From the NCBI RefSeq assembly GCF_045062745.1, contig NZ_JBJGED010000018.1, positions 91,963 to 155,962 on the forward strand: a stretch of DNA of 64,000 nt, given 5' to 3'. The notes under the pieces were generated by a model. The model was not told where the DNA came from. It saw nothing but the letters and a program-made list of their open reading frames with translations, and ran no database searches. Position 1 is the stretch's first letter. Every line of letters starts with the position of its first letter. The stretch is from Paenibacillus_AA sp045062745 (GTDB lineage: Bacteria > Bacillota > Bacilli > Paenibacillales > NBRC-103111). A program made the position numbers and the translations under genes. Positions 1 through 8,751 of the stretch are shown here, piece after piece.

Positions 1-2
1 TT

Positions 3-344
3 CCCGACTCGCTGACGGAGGCGGCCAAGCTGGACGGGGCGGGGGACATGTACATTTTTACACGCATCATCATTCCGCTCACCGCTCCGGCGGTCGCTAC
101 CGTGACGATCATTACGTTTCAGGCGGTCTATCTGGACGTGGAGACTTCAACGCTTTACACGACCAAGGAAACGATGAAGACGCTGGCCTTCTACGTGACG
201 AGCTTGACGTCGGGCGTTCCCGGCGTGGCGGCCGCCGGTATGGCGGCAGCCGTCGGTCTGCTGATGTTTTTGCCGAACCTCATCTTATTCTTGCTCTTCC
301 AGCGGAAGATGATCGAGACGATGCTGCATTCGGGAGTGAAGTAA
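3..344 (+). CDS. Sugar ABC transporter permease, C-terminal part (5' truncated by window)
   Basis: This is the last ~113 residues of a binding-protein-dependent sugar transporter inner-membrane permease. The EAA loop that docks onto the ATPase is visible at about 18-80 (EAAKLDGAG, then IIIPL), followed by hydrophobic segments and a short charged tail, the usual end of a MalG/UgpE-type permease. The reading frame is open to the window edge, so the start lies upstream. The NHL/Yip1 gene follows 24 bases later on the same strand, so the two are probably co-transcribed. It is distinct from the permease pair at 4638-6514, which means this locus carries at least three permease genes. The substrate cannot be told from the sequence. 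Confidence 0.85.
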   Translation, partial: PDSLTEAAKLDGAGDMYIFTRIIIPLTAPAVATVTIITFQAVYLDVETSTLYTTKETMKTLAFYVTSLTSGVPGVAAAGMAAAVGLLMFLPNLILFLLFQRKMIETMLHSGVK

Positions 345-368
345 GATGGAGAGAGAGGGGGTCCGCCT

Positions 369-2426
369 ATGATCGGCCGGTTCGCATCGGGGTTATGGAA
401 ATTCAATGTCAAGCTGTTCACGGTGCTAATCTTGTTCGGCCTGATAGCGCCGACGGCCGCTTCGGCCAAGCTGCCTTACAATACGTATTACGTCGATCCG
501 CTCACGTACAAGATCAATCGGATTCAGCCCATCTATGTCCCGGACCGCATCGTCGACGGCAACGGCATGAAGGTGCCGCTCTCCGCGCCGAGCGACTTGT
601 TCATCGCGGACAACGACCACGTCTACGTGGCGGATACGGGCAACAATCGCGTCGTCGAATTGGACCCGGAGGGCCGCTATATTCGCAGCATCGGCGAAGA
701 AGAGGGACCGGGCAAGCTGAACCGACCGGAAGGGGTGTTCGTCGCCAAGGACGGCACGATCTACGTGGCGGATACCGCAAGCGAGTCCATTGTGAAATAC
801 GCTGCGAACGGCAAGGTGGAGCGAGTCTTCACGAAGCCGGAGTCGGCTCTGCTCGGCAAGGACTACTTCTTCCTGCCGACGAAGCTCGCGGTCGATAACC
901 GGGGGTTCATGTATGTGGTCGTGAAGGATACGTACCAAGGTCTCGTGCGGATGAATCCCGAGGGGAGCTTTACGGGATTTTTCGGGGCGAACAAGGCGAA
1001 GCTGGACTGGCTGGACCGGGTGAAACGTGCAATGCTGAACAAGGTGCAACTGGCTAAAGAAGTGGCGAAGCGCCCGAACTCGATCGAGAACGTAACGCTG
1101 TCGGACGAAGGGTTCCTGTTCACGACCAGCATGGGGAAGGGGAACGACGGGCAGATCAAAAAATTAAACGCCGGCGCAACCGACGCCTTCAAGAACAAAC
1201 CGTTCCGCGAGCAGCAGCTCGTCGATACGGCGGTCGACCGCAACGGTTTCTTGTACGGCATGAATCGCCAGTTTAATGAGATCTCCATCTATGACCCGAC
1301 CGGCAACGTCATGTTTTACTTCAGCGAAGGCGACAAGAATGCCCGTCAGCTCGGCGTGACGAGCTTCGCGAGCAGCATTGCCGTGAACGGGAAGAACGAG
1401 CTGTGGGTCGCGGATAGCCGGTCCAATCTCATTCATGTGTTCGCCCGCACGAGCTTCGGCGATACGTTCCTGACGGCCGCCCATTATTACTTCGAGGGCG
1501 ATTACGAACAGAGCAAGACGTATTGGGAAGAAGTCGTGCGCCAGAACGGGATGCTGAACATTTCGTACAACGGCTTGGGGAAAATTGCCCTTCATGAGAA
1601 GCAATACGAGACGGCACTCGGTTATTTCCAACAATCGTACGATGCCCAGGGCTACTCGGACGCGTTCTGGAACATCCGATACGAGTGGATTCAGAGCCAC
1701 TTCATCCTCGTCGTTCTGATCGCCGCCGTCGCGGTCTGGGTCCTCGTATTCGCGGGGAAACGGGGGAAGGCGTTTGTGGCCCGGCGGACATGGCCCGGCT
1801 TAGCGGTTCGCTACGCGGGTGAGCTTCGGGACTCGCTCTATGTGATGATCCATCCTTACCAAGGCTTTTACCGGCTCAAAGACTGCAAAGTTTCGTGGTT
1901 CGTTCTCTTGCTGCTGCTCGCACTCGCCGTGGGCGTTCACATCTGGTCCATTTTCGGCTCCGGGTTCATCGCCTATCCGTTCGATCTTGGCACTTATAAT
2001 CTCAAGTGGTCGTTAACCGTATTGATCGTGCCTTGGGCCACATGGGTGCTTGCCAATTACCTGGTCAGCGCGGTGAAAGGTGGAGAGGGGCGGTTCCGCG
2101 AAGTGTTCCAAGCGAGCACGTTCGCCATCGTTCCGTACATCGTGCTGAAGGTCCCTGCCGTCCTGCTGTCGAATGTGGTCGTCCTGGAAGAATGGATCCT
2201 GATTGATTTGATTCATCGCATTCTGTGGATTTGGATCATCGTTCTGTTCTTCGTCATGACGCAGGTCATTCATAACTTTGATTTCGTCGAGGCGATCAAA
2301 AATGCGGGCATCACGTTGTTCACGATCGGAGTCATATGGGTATTCGTCCTGATCATGACCGGACTCGGCATCAACCTGTACGACTTCCTGGATCAGATGT
2401 ACCGGGAGGTGACCTTCAATGGCTAG
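369..2426 (+). CDS. NHL-repeat beta-propeller, TPR and Yip1-like membrane protein
   Basis: The 685-residue product starts with a hydrophobic signal or anchor (about 10-33). NHL-type repeats follow (about 70-350; HVYVADTGNNRVVELDPEG, then TIYVADTASESIVKYAANG), then a TPR-like pair around 365-415. A transmembrane helix lies near 445-465, and the C-terminal ~190 residues carry about five membrane segments and resemble Yip1 domains. The likely topology is an external propeller and TPR region tethered to a multi-span membrane module. A G-rich ribosome site (AGGGGG) lies 8 bases before the ATG. The stop overlaps the next gene by 8 bases, so translation is probably coupled. No catalytic motif is evident. 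I infer a sensing or scaffold role for the neighbouring transporter; that role is not demonstrated. Confidence 0.75.
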   Translation: MIGRFASGLWKFNVKLFTVLILFGLIAPTAASAKLPYNTYYVDPLTYKINRIQPIYVPDRIVDGNGMKVPLSAPSDLFIADNDHVYVADTGNNRVVELDPEGRYIRSIGEEEGPGKLNRPEGVFVAKDGTIYVADTASESIVKYAANGKVERVFTKPESALLGKDYFFLPTKLAVDNRGFMYVVVKDTYQGLVRMNPEGSFTGFFGANKAKLDWLDRVKRAMLNKVQLAKEVAKRPNSIENVTLSDEGFLFTTSMGKGNDGQIKKLNAGATDAFKNKPFREQQLVDTAVDRNGFLYGMNRQFNEISIYDPTGNVMFYFSEGDKNARQLGVTSFASSIAVNGKNELWVADSRSNLIHVFARTSFGDTFLTAAHYYFEGDYEQSKTYWEEVVRQNGMLNISYNGLGKIALHEKQYETALGYFQQSYDAQGYSDAFWNIRYEWIQSHFILVVLIAAVAVWVLVFAGKRGKAFVARRTWPGLAVRYAGELRDSLYVMIHPYQGFYRLKDCKVSWFVLLLLLALAVGVHIWSIFGSGFIAYPFDLGTYNLKWSLTVLIVPWATWVLANYLVSAVKGGEGRFREVFQASTFAIVPYIVLKVPAVLLSNVVVLEEWILIDLIHRILWIWIIVLFFVMTQVIHNFDFVEAIKNAGITLFTIGVIWVFVLIMTGLGINLYDFLDQMYREVTFNG

Positions 2427-4641
2427 CCGGTTACGGCTTACGAAGCGGCGGCTGCAAGCATTGGCCGGAGTGGTGCTTCTCCTCGTCTTAGCGGCACTAT
2501 GGGTGGCGAACCGGAATACGCTGCCAACACTTACATCGATGCAGATCGAAGCACCCCCTTCCGGAGGGCTGCCTGTCGTACAGGGGGCCGAATGGAAGGC
2601 GGGGTCCGTCGATGCCGAAGGGTTCGCGGCCGCAGCGGAAAACGCGCGCTTCGCCCTGCTGCTCGATCCCAAGACGAGCCAGATCGCCGTCAAGGACAAA
2701 CGGAGCGGCTACTTGTGGCGAAGCAATCCGCCTAACGAGAAGCTCGCGCAGGAGACGGTGAAGGGAACACTGCTGGAGAACCTGCACTCCCCCTACATCC
2801 TGGAGTATACGTCGGGTACGGAGACGAAGCGGTCGGTGACGAACGTGCAGGATCCCAAGATCGCCATCCGCTATACCGCTATGGGGAATACCGGGATTCA
2901 AGCCACTTACACGCACCCGGATCTGCAAGTCGCGATCGTGATTCAATACGTGTTAACCGATCGCGGGGTGGAAGTGCTCGTACCGAGCGAAGGGCTCTCG
3001 GAGACGGGGAACGTCCGTATCTTTGCGTTGAATGTGCTGCCCTTCTTCGGCGCGGTGTCGCGGACGGAGGAGCCCGGCTACTTGTTCGTGCCCGACGGAC
3101 CGGGCGGTCTCGTATACTACGATCGCAAGAGACCGGCAATCGGGACGGTCTATGATTTTCCCATCTACGGGGAGGATCCGGCCAACATCAAGATGACCGA
3201 GCGCAAAACGCCGCGGGAACAAATTACGTATCCGGTGTACGGGTTGAAGCGGGGGAACGAGGCGTTCCTCGCCATCGTGAAGGAAGGCCAGTACTCCGCG
3301 TCGGTCAAAGCCGTCCTGCCGGGCAACATCTCGAGCTACAATACGGTAAGCGCCAATTTCAGCTACAGGCAGGAATACGGTCGTAAAGTAAGCGGCATTA
3401 CGAAGGAGGTCGTGAGCACGATCCAGAAGGATCGCATTCATGAAGACCGCCGCGTGGAATACCGGCTCTTATCCGGCGAAGACGCCGATTATGTCGGGAT
3501 GGCGCATGCGTATCGCACCTACCTTGAGGAGAGCAAGCGCCTCGCGCCGCCGCTGCCGGCCAAGGACCGGATCCCTCTGCAGCTGTCTATCGTCGGCGGA
3601 GCGACCAAGCCGAAGTTCGGCGGGAAGCAGTACGAGGCGACGACCACGTTCGCGCAAGCGGAATCGATCGTTGACGATCTTCTAAGCAATGGCGCAGCGA
3701 ATATCCGGGTGACTTATCAAGGGTGGCAGAAGAGCGGGCTCGCCCAGTCCGATGAACGATTCCCGATCGCTCCGGCGCTCGGAGGTACCGAAGGGGCGAA
3801 GCGGTTCATCCAATCGATGCACGGGAAGGGCATTCAAGTGTGGTTCGAGGATTATGCGGCGTGGAAAAATCCGGAGTCTACGTCCTTCTACCTGAAATCC
3901 GACGGCATTCGCAGCATGGATACGTCCGTCCTGCAAGCCCAGTCCGGCCGGTTCATCGTAGAGCCGGTGAAGATCGTGCGCGGGATGAAGGAAGTCATCG
4001 AGCGGCTGAAGGGACTCGGGGTGGACGGCATTCATTACGTCGACGGGCCGGGCAGCCTGCTGTACAGCGACTACAACCCCCGCTCCCCGCTGACGAGGCA
4101 GGACACCGCGTACTACTATGAACAGCTGCTGGATTATACCCGTACCCAGCTGGGCGAAGTCGGAGTCGTGCGCGGGGAAGACTATTCGCTCGGTCATGCC
4201 GGGATGATCGAGGAGCTGCCGTTCTCATCGAGCTACGATATCATGATCGACGAGACGGTGCCGTTCTATCCGATCGTCGTCCACGGCACGGTCGAATATA
4301 CGTCGACAGCCGGCAACCTGAGGGACGTCTATGACGAGCAGCTTCTGAAAGCGATCGAATACGGAGCGATTCCATTCTTCCGGCTCACTTATGCGGAGAG
4401 CCGCGTTCTGAAAGAGTCGGATTACGATTGGATCTATAGCGGAGAATACGCCGTGTGGAAAGACCGGATTGTGGACGAGTACAAGAAGTTCGATCGATTG
4501 GCTTCGGTCTACAACCAGCCGATCCGCGATCATGAGCGGGTGTCGGAAGGCGTCTACCGAACGACCTATGCGGACGGAACCGCCGTGACCGTGAACTACA
4601 ACACCAAGCAATTCGACGTTGCGAAAGGAGGAGTCCGATGA
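2419..4641 (+). CDS. Membrane-anchored DUF5696-like protein, possible glycoside-hydrolase-like fold
   Basis: The product is 740 residues with an N-terminal transmembrane anchor (about 11-29) and the rest predicted outside the cell. The middle looks beta-rich. The C-terminal half reads like a TIM barrel, with strand-like stretches each ending in acidic residues (IQVWFEDYAAW; GVDGIHYVDGPGS; VVRGEDYSLGHAG; SYDIMIDETVPF). This resembles the DUF5696 family seen beside sugar transporters in Paenibacillus; the assignment is from memory and not searched. A glycosidase-like role on an imported glycan is inference. The gene sits between the NHL/Yip1 gene (8-base overlap) and a permease (ATGA overlap), which argues for tight co-expression with transport. 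Confidence 0.65.
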   Translation: MASRLRLTKRRLQALAGVVLLLVLAALWVANRNTLPTLTSMQIEAPPSGGLPVVQGAEWKAGSVDAEGFAAAAENARFALLLDPKTSQIAVKDKRSGYLWRSNPPNEKLAQETVKGTLLENLHSPYILEYTSGTETKRSVTNVQDPKIAIRYTAMGNTGIQATYTHPDLQVAIVIQYVLTDRGVEVLVPSEGLSETGNVRIFALNVLPFFGAVSRTEEPGYLFVPDGPGGLVYYDRKRPAIGTVYDFPIYGEDPANIKMTERKTPREQITYPVYGLKRGNEAFLAIVKEGQYSASVKAVLPGNISSYNTVSANFSYRQEYGRKVSGITKEVVSTIQKDRIHEDRRVEYRLLSGEDADYVGMAHAYRTYLEESKRLAPPLPAKDRIPLQLSIVGGATKPKFGGKQYEATTTFAQAESIVDDLLSNGAANIRVTYQGWQKSGLAQSDERFPIAPALGGTEGAKRFIQSMHGKGIQVWFEDYAAWKNPESTSFYLKSDGIRSMDTSVLQAQSGRFIVEPVKIVRGMKEVIERLKGLGVDGIHYVDGPGSLLYSDYNPRSPLTRQDTAYYYEQLLDYTRTQLGEVGVVRGEDYSLGHAGMIEELPFSSSYDIMIDETVPFYPIVVHGTVEYTSTAGNLRDVYDEQLLKAIEYGAIPFFRLTYAESRVLKESDYDWIYSGEYAVWKDRIVDEYKKFDRLASVYNQPIRDHERVSEGVYRTTYADGTAVTVNYNTKQFDVAKGGVR

Positions 4642-5534
4642 TCGGCAAGCTCGAGCGGCGCAAAGCATACATCAAGCTTCTCCTGAGGGAGTACGGGGTC
4701 GGCTATTTATTTTTGCTGCCCTGGATCGTCGGCTTCTCCTGTTTTGTTGCTTTTCCGGTGGGGTGGTCCCTGTACAACAGCTTCAACAAAGTGCTGATCT
4801 CGAGCGGGAGCTTTAAATACCAGTGGGTGGGGTTGGACAATTACAAACGGATGCTGATTACGGACAACGCCTACCCGATTGTGCTGTATTCGCTTTTTCA
4901 GGAAATGCTGATCATCATTCCGCTTATTCTTATCTTTTCGTTTTTCGTCTCGCTCGTGTTGAATCAGAAGTTTCCGGGCCGGGGCTTGATGCGAGCCGTC
5001 TTCTTCCTACCGGTCATCTTCGCCACGGGGCAAGTGCTGATGGAGTTGTTCGCCCAGGGGGCGGGCGAGGTGCCGTTCATGGATCAGTACGACCTGGCTC
5101 CGATCCTCCAGCAGTATTTCAGCGAACGTACGGCGAATACGCTCATGACGGTATTGAGCCGGGCCGTCATCATCCTCTGGTACTCCGGCGTGCAGATTCT
5201 GATCTTCATAGCCGGGTTCCAGACGATCCCGAAGTCAATCTATGAGGCGATACGCGTAGACGGCGCCACTCCTTGGGAGAGCTTCTGGAAAGTTACGTTT
5301 CCCGGCATGCTGCCCTTCATCGGGCTGAACGCGGTGTTCACGATCGTCGATTTGTTCACCTTCCCGTTCAATCCGGTGCTGCAGATCATCAAGAATAACA
5401 TGTTTTCTCCCACCACGGGGTACGGGTATGCGAGCGCACAGGCGTGGCTGTACTTCCTGCTCATCCTGATCCTGCTGGGCATCACCTTGTGGCTCACTTA
5501 CCGCGCGACGAAAGGAAAGGGGGGACTGCGGTGA
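4638..5534 (+). CDS. Sugar ABC transporter permease, MalF/UgpA-like
   Basis: The 298-residue protein has about six transmembrane helices and the EAA motif near residues 198-220 (EAIRVDGATPWESFW, then FPGM), the contact site for the ATPase. A long N-terminal cytoplasmic and first-helix region (LFLLPWIVGFSCFVAFPVGWS) is typical of the first permease of CUT1 sugar importers. It starts at the ATG of an ATGA overlap with the upstream gene and ends in a GTGA overlap with the next permease, so translation is coupled on both sides. No ATPase gene is nearby; such systems commonly share a distant MsmX-type ATPase. The substrate is unknown. Confidence 0.9.
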   Translation: MIGKLERRKAYIKLLLREYGVGYLFLLPWIVGFSCFVAFPVGWSLYNSFNKVLISSGSFKYQWVGLDNYKRMLITDNAYPIVLYSLFQEMLIIIPLILIFSFFVSLVLNQKFPGRGLMRAVFFLPVIFATGQVLMELFAQGAGEVPFMDQYDLAPILQQYFSERTANTLMTVLSRAVIILWYSGVQILIFIAGFQTIPKSIYEAIRVDGATPWESFWKVTFPGMLPFIGLNAVFTIVDLFTFPFNPVLQIIKNNMFSPTTGYGYASAQAWLYFLLILILLGITLWLTYRATKGKGGLR

Positions 5535-6514
5535 AACTTACCGAGACATACCGGCAAGCGAAGCTGGAGCTGCAGCGAACGGTCGAGAGCCGCCGTGCGC
5601 AGCGCGTGGGCAAATTCCTGCTCGGCCCGAACTTGAACGACGGATTGATCGCGAAGACGATCATGATTGTTCTCTTGTCCGTCATCGCGTTCTTGTACGT
5701 GAAGCCGATTCTCTATATGATCTCGACGAGCGTCAAAAGTCTGGAGGATTTGATCGATCCGGTCGTCGGACTTATCCCGAGAAGCTTGCACATTCAAAAT
5801 TATCTCGACGCGTGGAAAGGACTCCGCTATCCGGAGGCGTTCACCAACACGTTTATCATCGCGTTTTTCGGGTCGCTGTTCCAAGTGTTCTCGTGCGCGT
5901 TGACCGGGTACGCATTGGCGCGGCTGCGCATTCCCGGGAAGACGCTCGTCTTCGTGCTGGTCCTGATCACGTTCCTCGTTCCGCCCGAGATCACGATGAT
6001 TCCGCTGTATATGATCTACAGCAAGCTCGGCTGGCTAAACACGCCGCTCGTCTTCCTCGTGCCGGCCTTGCTCGCCCAAGGCATGCGGGGGGCGTTATTC
6101 ATCATTATTTTCCGGCAATTTTTCCTGGCGCAGCCCAAAGCGTTGGAGGAAGCGGCCAAAATCGACGGGGCCTCCGTCTTCCGGCTGTTCTTCCGGATTA
6201 TGCTGCCGCTTGCGGGCTCGGCCTGTCTCGTCGTCTTCCTGTTCTCGTTCGTCTGGTATTGGAACATGCACATGGAGCCCTCCATGTTCCTCAGCAAAGG
6301 CTTCACCCCGCTCTCCCTGCGGCTGAACGAGCTGTCGGTGCAGCTGCTTGGCAACAAGTCGATGAGCCTAAGCGTAGCCGTCGGCAAAGACCCGATCTCG
6401 GAAGGGCCCAAAATGGCCGCCGCCTTCTTGATCATCCTGCCGCCGCTCATCGTCTATCTTATCGCGCAGCGATGGTTTACGGAAGGGATCGAGCGGACGG
6501 GACTGGTGGAGTAA
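5531..6514 (+). CDS. Sugar ABC transporter permease, MalG/UgpE-like
   Basis: I chose the GTG at 5531, which overlaps the upstream stop (GTGA) and sits 6 bases after a strong AAGGAAAGGGGGG ribosome site; the frame stays open further upstream only by chance. The 327-residue product has a charged N-terminus, about six membrane helices and the EAA loop at about residues 215-236 (EEAAKIDGASVFRL, then IMLPL). It pairs with the permease at 4638 to form the translocation pore of a CUT1-type importer. It is the last recognisable gene of the operon; the solute-binding protein is not between these genes and presumably lies upstream of the window. Confidence 0.88.
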   Translation: MKLTETYRQAKLELQRTVESRRAQRVGKFLLGPNLNDGLIAKTIMIVLLSVIAFLYVKPILYMISTSVKSLEDLIDPVVGLIPRSLHIQNYLDAWKGLRYPEAFTNTFIIAFFGSLFQVFSCALTGYALARLRIPGKTLVFVLVLITFLVPPEITMIPLYMIYSKLGWLNTPLVFLVPALLAQGMRGALFIIIFRQFFLAQPKALEEAAKIDGASVFRLFFRIMLPLAGSACLVVFLFSFVWYWNMHMEPSMFLSKGFTPLSLRLNELSVQLLGNKSMSLSVAVGKDPISEGPKMAAAFLIILPPLIVYLIAQRWFTEGIERTGLVE

Positions 6515-6708
6515 GCTTCTGCCGTATGTAAGAAAAACTTCTGGAGCAGATTCACTCCAGAGGTCCTTGCGTTGGCGTTCAGTTGGCGCGTGAGGCGGGC
6601 ATGGGGAAGGGCTCCGACCGCTGTTGAAATCGTAGGGTAAACCCTCTTATAGTGAAGGGCAACGTAATTCCTCTATTCTCCCGTAATCCAGAGAAATGAA
6701 CCCATTGT

Positions 6709-6835
6709 GGGAACGAGGTTCCCTTATTTGGCGGCAAACTGGTCTAGAGTCGTTCTTCGGAAAGGAATAGCGGAATGAGGTTCTCCTTTCTTTACGAATC
6801 CATGCCGATCAGCCCAAATAGTGGAACGACGTTCC
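6709..6835. repeat. Two GGAAC-N3-GTTCC palindromes
   Basis: A perfect palindrome GGGAAC-GAG-GTTCCC lies at 6709-6723 and a second, GGAAC-GAC-GTTCC, at 6823-6835, with a degenerate copy (GGAATGAGGTTCTCC) at about 6772-6786. They could be operator-like sites or remnants of an intergenic repeat family. No function can be assigned. Confidence 0.45.
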
Positions 6836-6956
6836 CGTTCATTCGCTATTATCCCTTCTTCGCTCCAGTTCTTAGCTCAGAGCTTGCCGGGTTCGGCAAT
6901 ATCGTACGATACCACTTCGCCAAAGAAACCCGATATTTTTACTTTACTAGTATTTC

Positions 6957-7013
6957 AAAAAAAGGACCTTGCTTCCTCGTCGGAACGACGGGAGCCAGGT
7001 CCTTTTTGTTTTA
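6957..7013. terminator. Bidirectional intrinsic terminator
   Basis: A stem of AAAGGACCT against AGGTCCTTT encloses an inner GC-rich hairpin. Read on the minus strand it ends in seven U after the stem, suiting the IclR gene at 7080. On the plus strand it ends in TTTTTGTTTT, suiting the transporter operon. Confidence 0.8.
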
Positions 7014-7014
7014 A

Positions 7015-7076
7015 ATCCCGGGGTCCCCGTAAAGTACTGGGAATAAGCTCCGAAGGTCCACTTCACTTTGTGGGGT
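7015..7076. repeat. Dispersed palindromic repeat, copy 1
   Basis: A ~60-base element with inverted ends (CCCCGTAAAGTACT on the left, AGTGAAG complement then CCCCACAAAGT on the right when read from the minus strand). It ends three bases before the IclR stop codon. Related copies occur at 8805-8865 and 49716-49775. Confidence 0.8.
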
Positions 7077-7079
7077 TGA

Positions 7080-7850
7080 TCACTGCTGTCGAAACACCTT
7101 GTAACTCAGCTCTTCGCACGCCTTCCGGATCCAATCGTGGACATTGCCCCACACCTCGCCGGTGATGCGCACGACCGGAATCGAGATGCTGATCGAGGCC
7201 GCCGCTTTGTTGTCCGCGTCCCGGACCGCCCCGGCTACGCAATGTACGCCGTCAACGGTTTCACCCATGTTGTAGCCGAACCCTTGCTTCCGGACCTTCT
7301 CCAGCTCCTTCACCAGGTCGCTGAACGAGGAGATCGTCTTGTTCGTCACTTTCTCCAGCTGATCGGTCGGGTACAGATCGCGGAGATCTTCCATCGTCAT
7401 ATCCGCCAACAGAATTTTGCCGGAGGCGGTAGCGTGCAGCGGCAGCGTATTCCCGAGACTCGGATTGAAGCGAAGGGGGTGGGTGCTCACCTTCTCGCCG
7501 ATATAGAGAAGCTGGTTATCCGCCCGAATCGACAGGCTCACCGTCTCGTTCAAATCCTGGATGATTTTCTCGGCGATCTGGTTGAACTCCCCAGTCAAGC
7601 TCGAGCTCCGCATATAGCCGGAACGAATCGTGAACAATTTATAGCCGATGCGGAATTGTTTGCCGGACCGATCCGTTTCGAGATAGCCCCGGTTCAGCAT
7701 ATTTTGCAGGATTAAGTAGGTGCTGCTCGGAGGCATATTGAGCTGTTTCGAAATATCCGTAAGGCTATAGGAATCTTTCTCTCCTGTGAATAGCTCGAAT
7801 ATATCCAATACGCGGTCCGCCGACTTCACTTTTGGTGCTTGTTGATCCAT
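7080..7850 (-). CDS. IclR-family transcriptional regulator
   Basis: I start at the ATG at 7850, which has GAGGG 8 bases upstream; a longer frame beginning at a GTG (7892) has no ribosome site. The 256-residue protein has an N-terminal winged helix (about 10-70; SLTDISKQLNMPPSSTYLILQNML) and a GAF-like IclR effector domain (LHATASGKILLA; GETVDGVHCVAGAVRD). These proteins usually respond to small carbohydrate or aromatic acids. It converges on the sugar transporter operon, so control of that operon is possible but not shown. Transcription probably ends at the bidirectional terminator at 6957-7013. Confidence 0.9.
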   Translation of the reverse strand: MDQQAPKVKSADRVLDIFELFTGEKDSYSLTDISKQLNMPPSSTYLILQNMLNRGYLETDRSGKQFRIGYKLFTIRSGYMRSSSLTGEFNQIAEKIIQDLNETVSLSIRADNQLLYIGEKVSTHPLRFNPSLGNTLPLHATASGKILLADMTMEDLRDLYPTDQLEKVTNKTISSFSDLVKELEKVRKQGFGYNMGETVDGVHCVAGAVRDADNKAAASISISIPVVRITGEVWGNVHDWIRKACEELSYKVFRQQ

Positions 7851-7975
7851 TCCATTCACCCTCACAGAAACGATTTCACAAATATGAAACACTATGATTC
7901 TACCGCATTTGGATCATATTGTCGATATGCGATTTGTTTGTCAGTAAAATTAAGCCAATACTGCCATAAATGAAG

Positions 7976-8010
7976 CAAAAAGCTCAAGCCGTTACCTCCC
8001 GGCTTGAGCC
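7976..8010 (-). terminator. Intrinsic terminator for the 100-residue unknown gene
   Basis: Perfect 9-bp stem GGCTTGAGC/GCTCAAGCC with a 10-base loop, followed on the minus strand by TTTTTGC. It lies about 60 bases after the stop at 8071. Confidence 0.8.
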
Positions 8011-8070
8011 TATTCAGCTTTTCACAAATAAGTTGAAGGTTTCATCCATTTGCAAACGATCATCGGGAGC

Positions 8071-8373
8071 TTATTGCCAGCTCTCCAGCGCATCATCCAA
8101 ATCGGTTAGGGTCAGCTGCGGTTTCCGCATGTGCATGTTCGGCACACAGGCGTTGTAGGCGTCGATGCTGCGGTTCAGCTGCTGCAGGTCCGACTCGGCG
8201 AGCGTTTGCGCGTGCGCGAGCAGCCGGTTCAGCTGCGTGCGAATGTCTTGCTGCAGCTGCAGCCACGAGGGCAGGCTCTCCGTATGGCGGCAGTCGTTAT
8301 AGAAAGGATCGAAGGCGTCCGTCAGGGATACCGGCTCCAGGGTTGCTTCATTCCGAATCGTCTCATTAAGCAT
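8071..8373 (-). CDS. Small unknown protein, 100 residues
   Basis: The start at 8373 is supported by GGAGG 8 bases upstream; the frame is open further but has no ribosome site there. The product is soluble, mostly helical by composition, with Leu/Gln-rich stretches (LPSWLQLQQDIRTQLNRLLAHAQ) and one Cys in each half, with no signal peptide or membrane segment. I do not recognise the family. It has its own terminator (7976-8010) and stands alone between the IclR gene and a divergent tiny gene, so a monocistronic transcript is likely. The clean ribosome site, terminator and codon pattern argue that it is real. Confidence 0.65.
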   Translation of the reverse strand: MLNETIRNEATLEPVSLTDAFDPFYNDCRHTESLPSWLQLQQDIRTQLNRLLAHAQTLAESDLQQLNRSIDAYNACVPNMHMRKPQLTLTDLDDALESWQ

Positions 8374-8592
8374 AGCGTAATCCTCCATTCCGGAATTAGG
8401 TCGTGCGCGCTTCCTATCCTTAGTATAACGCGGGAACTGAGGCGGCGAACGGAGCAATTATGTCCAATCTCGGGCGGAATGATGGACGAATCATGAACAT
8501 GGGTTGCGTGCCCGTTCCCCTCCTTCTATACATACTCCGTAACTCTGCATTGCATACTACAAGGTGAAAGCATCCAGGGGAGGTGAGCTAGA

Positions 8593-8736
8593 ATGGCTGG
8601 CGCGCAAGTGAAGAAGCAAGCGGAGAAAATAATGGAGAGCTGCAGCAAGCTGCAGAACATGACGACCGACGAAGCGATTCATAACGAAATTTTGAAGATC
8701 AAACAATATTGCCAGATGATCGAGAGTCAGATTTAA
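8593..8736 (+). CDS. Small unknown protein, 47 residues
   Basis: This short frame has a very strong ribosome site (GGGGAGGTGAGCTAG before the ATG) and is followed 16 bases after its stop by a textbook terminator, so it is probably expressed. The product is charged and helical (QAEKIMESCSKLQNMTTDEA; then EILKIKQYCQMIESQI), with two Cys and no membrane segment. The pattern of short amphipathic helices fits a small spore or cytosolic factor, but I do not recognise it. It is divergent from the 100-residue gene at 8071-8373. Confidence 0.6.
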   Translation: MAGAQVKKQAEKIMESCSKLQNMTTDEAIHNEILKIKQYCQMIESQI

Positions 8737-8751
8737 AAGCGGCCCAAAGTG

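Larger units (their letters stand above)
6515..7079. other. 565-base gene-less stretch with palindromes, a terminator and a dispersed repeat
   Basis: No convincing gene is present; short open frames here lack ribosome sites and family resemblance. From left to right it holds an imperfect hairpin at 6540-6562, two copies of a GGAAC-GA(G/C)-GTTCC palindrome (6709-6723 and 6823-6835), a bidirectional terminator (6957-7013) and one copy of the 60-base dispersed repeat (7015-7076). It separates the convergent transporter operon and IclR gene. Confidence 0.6.
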
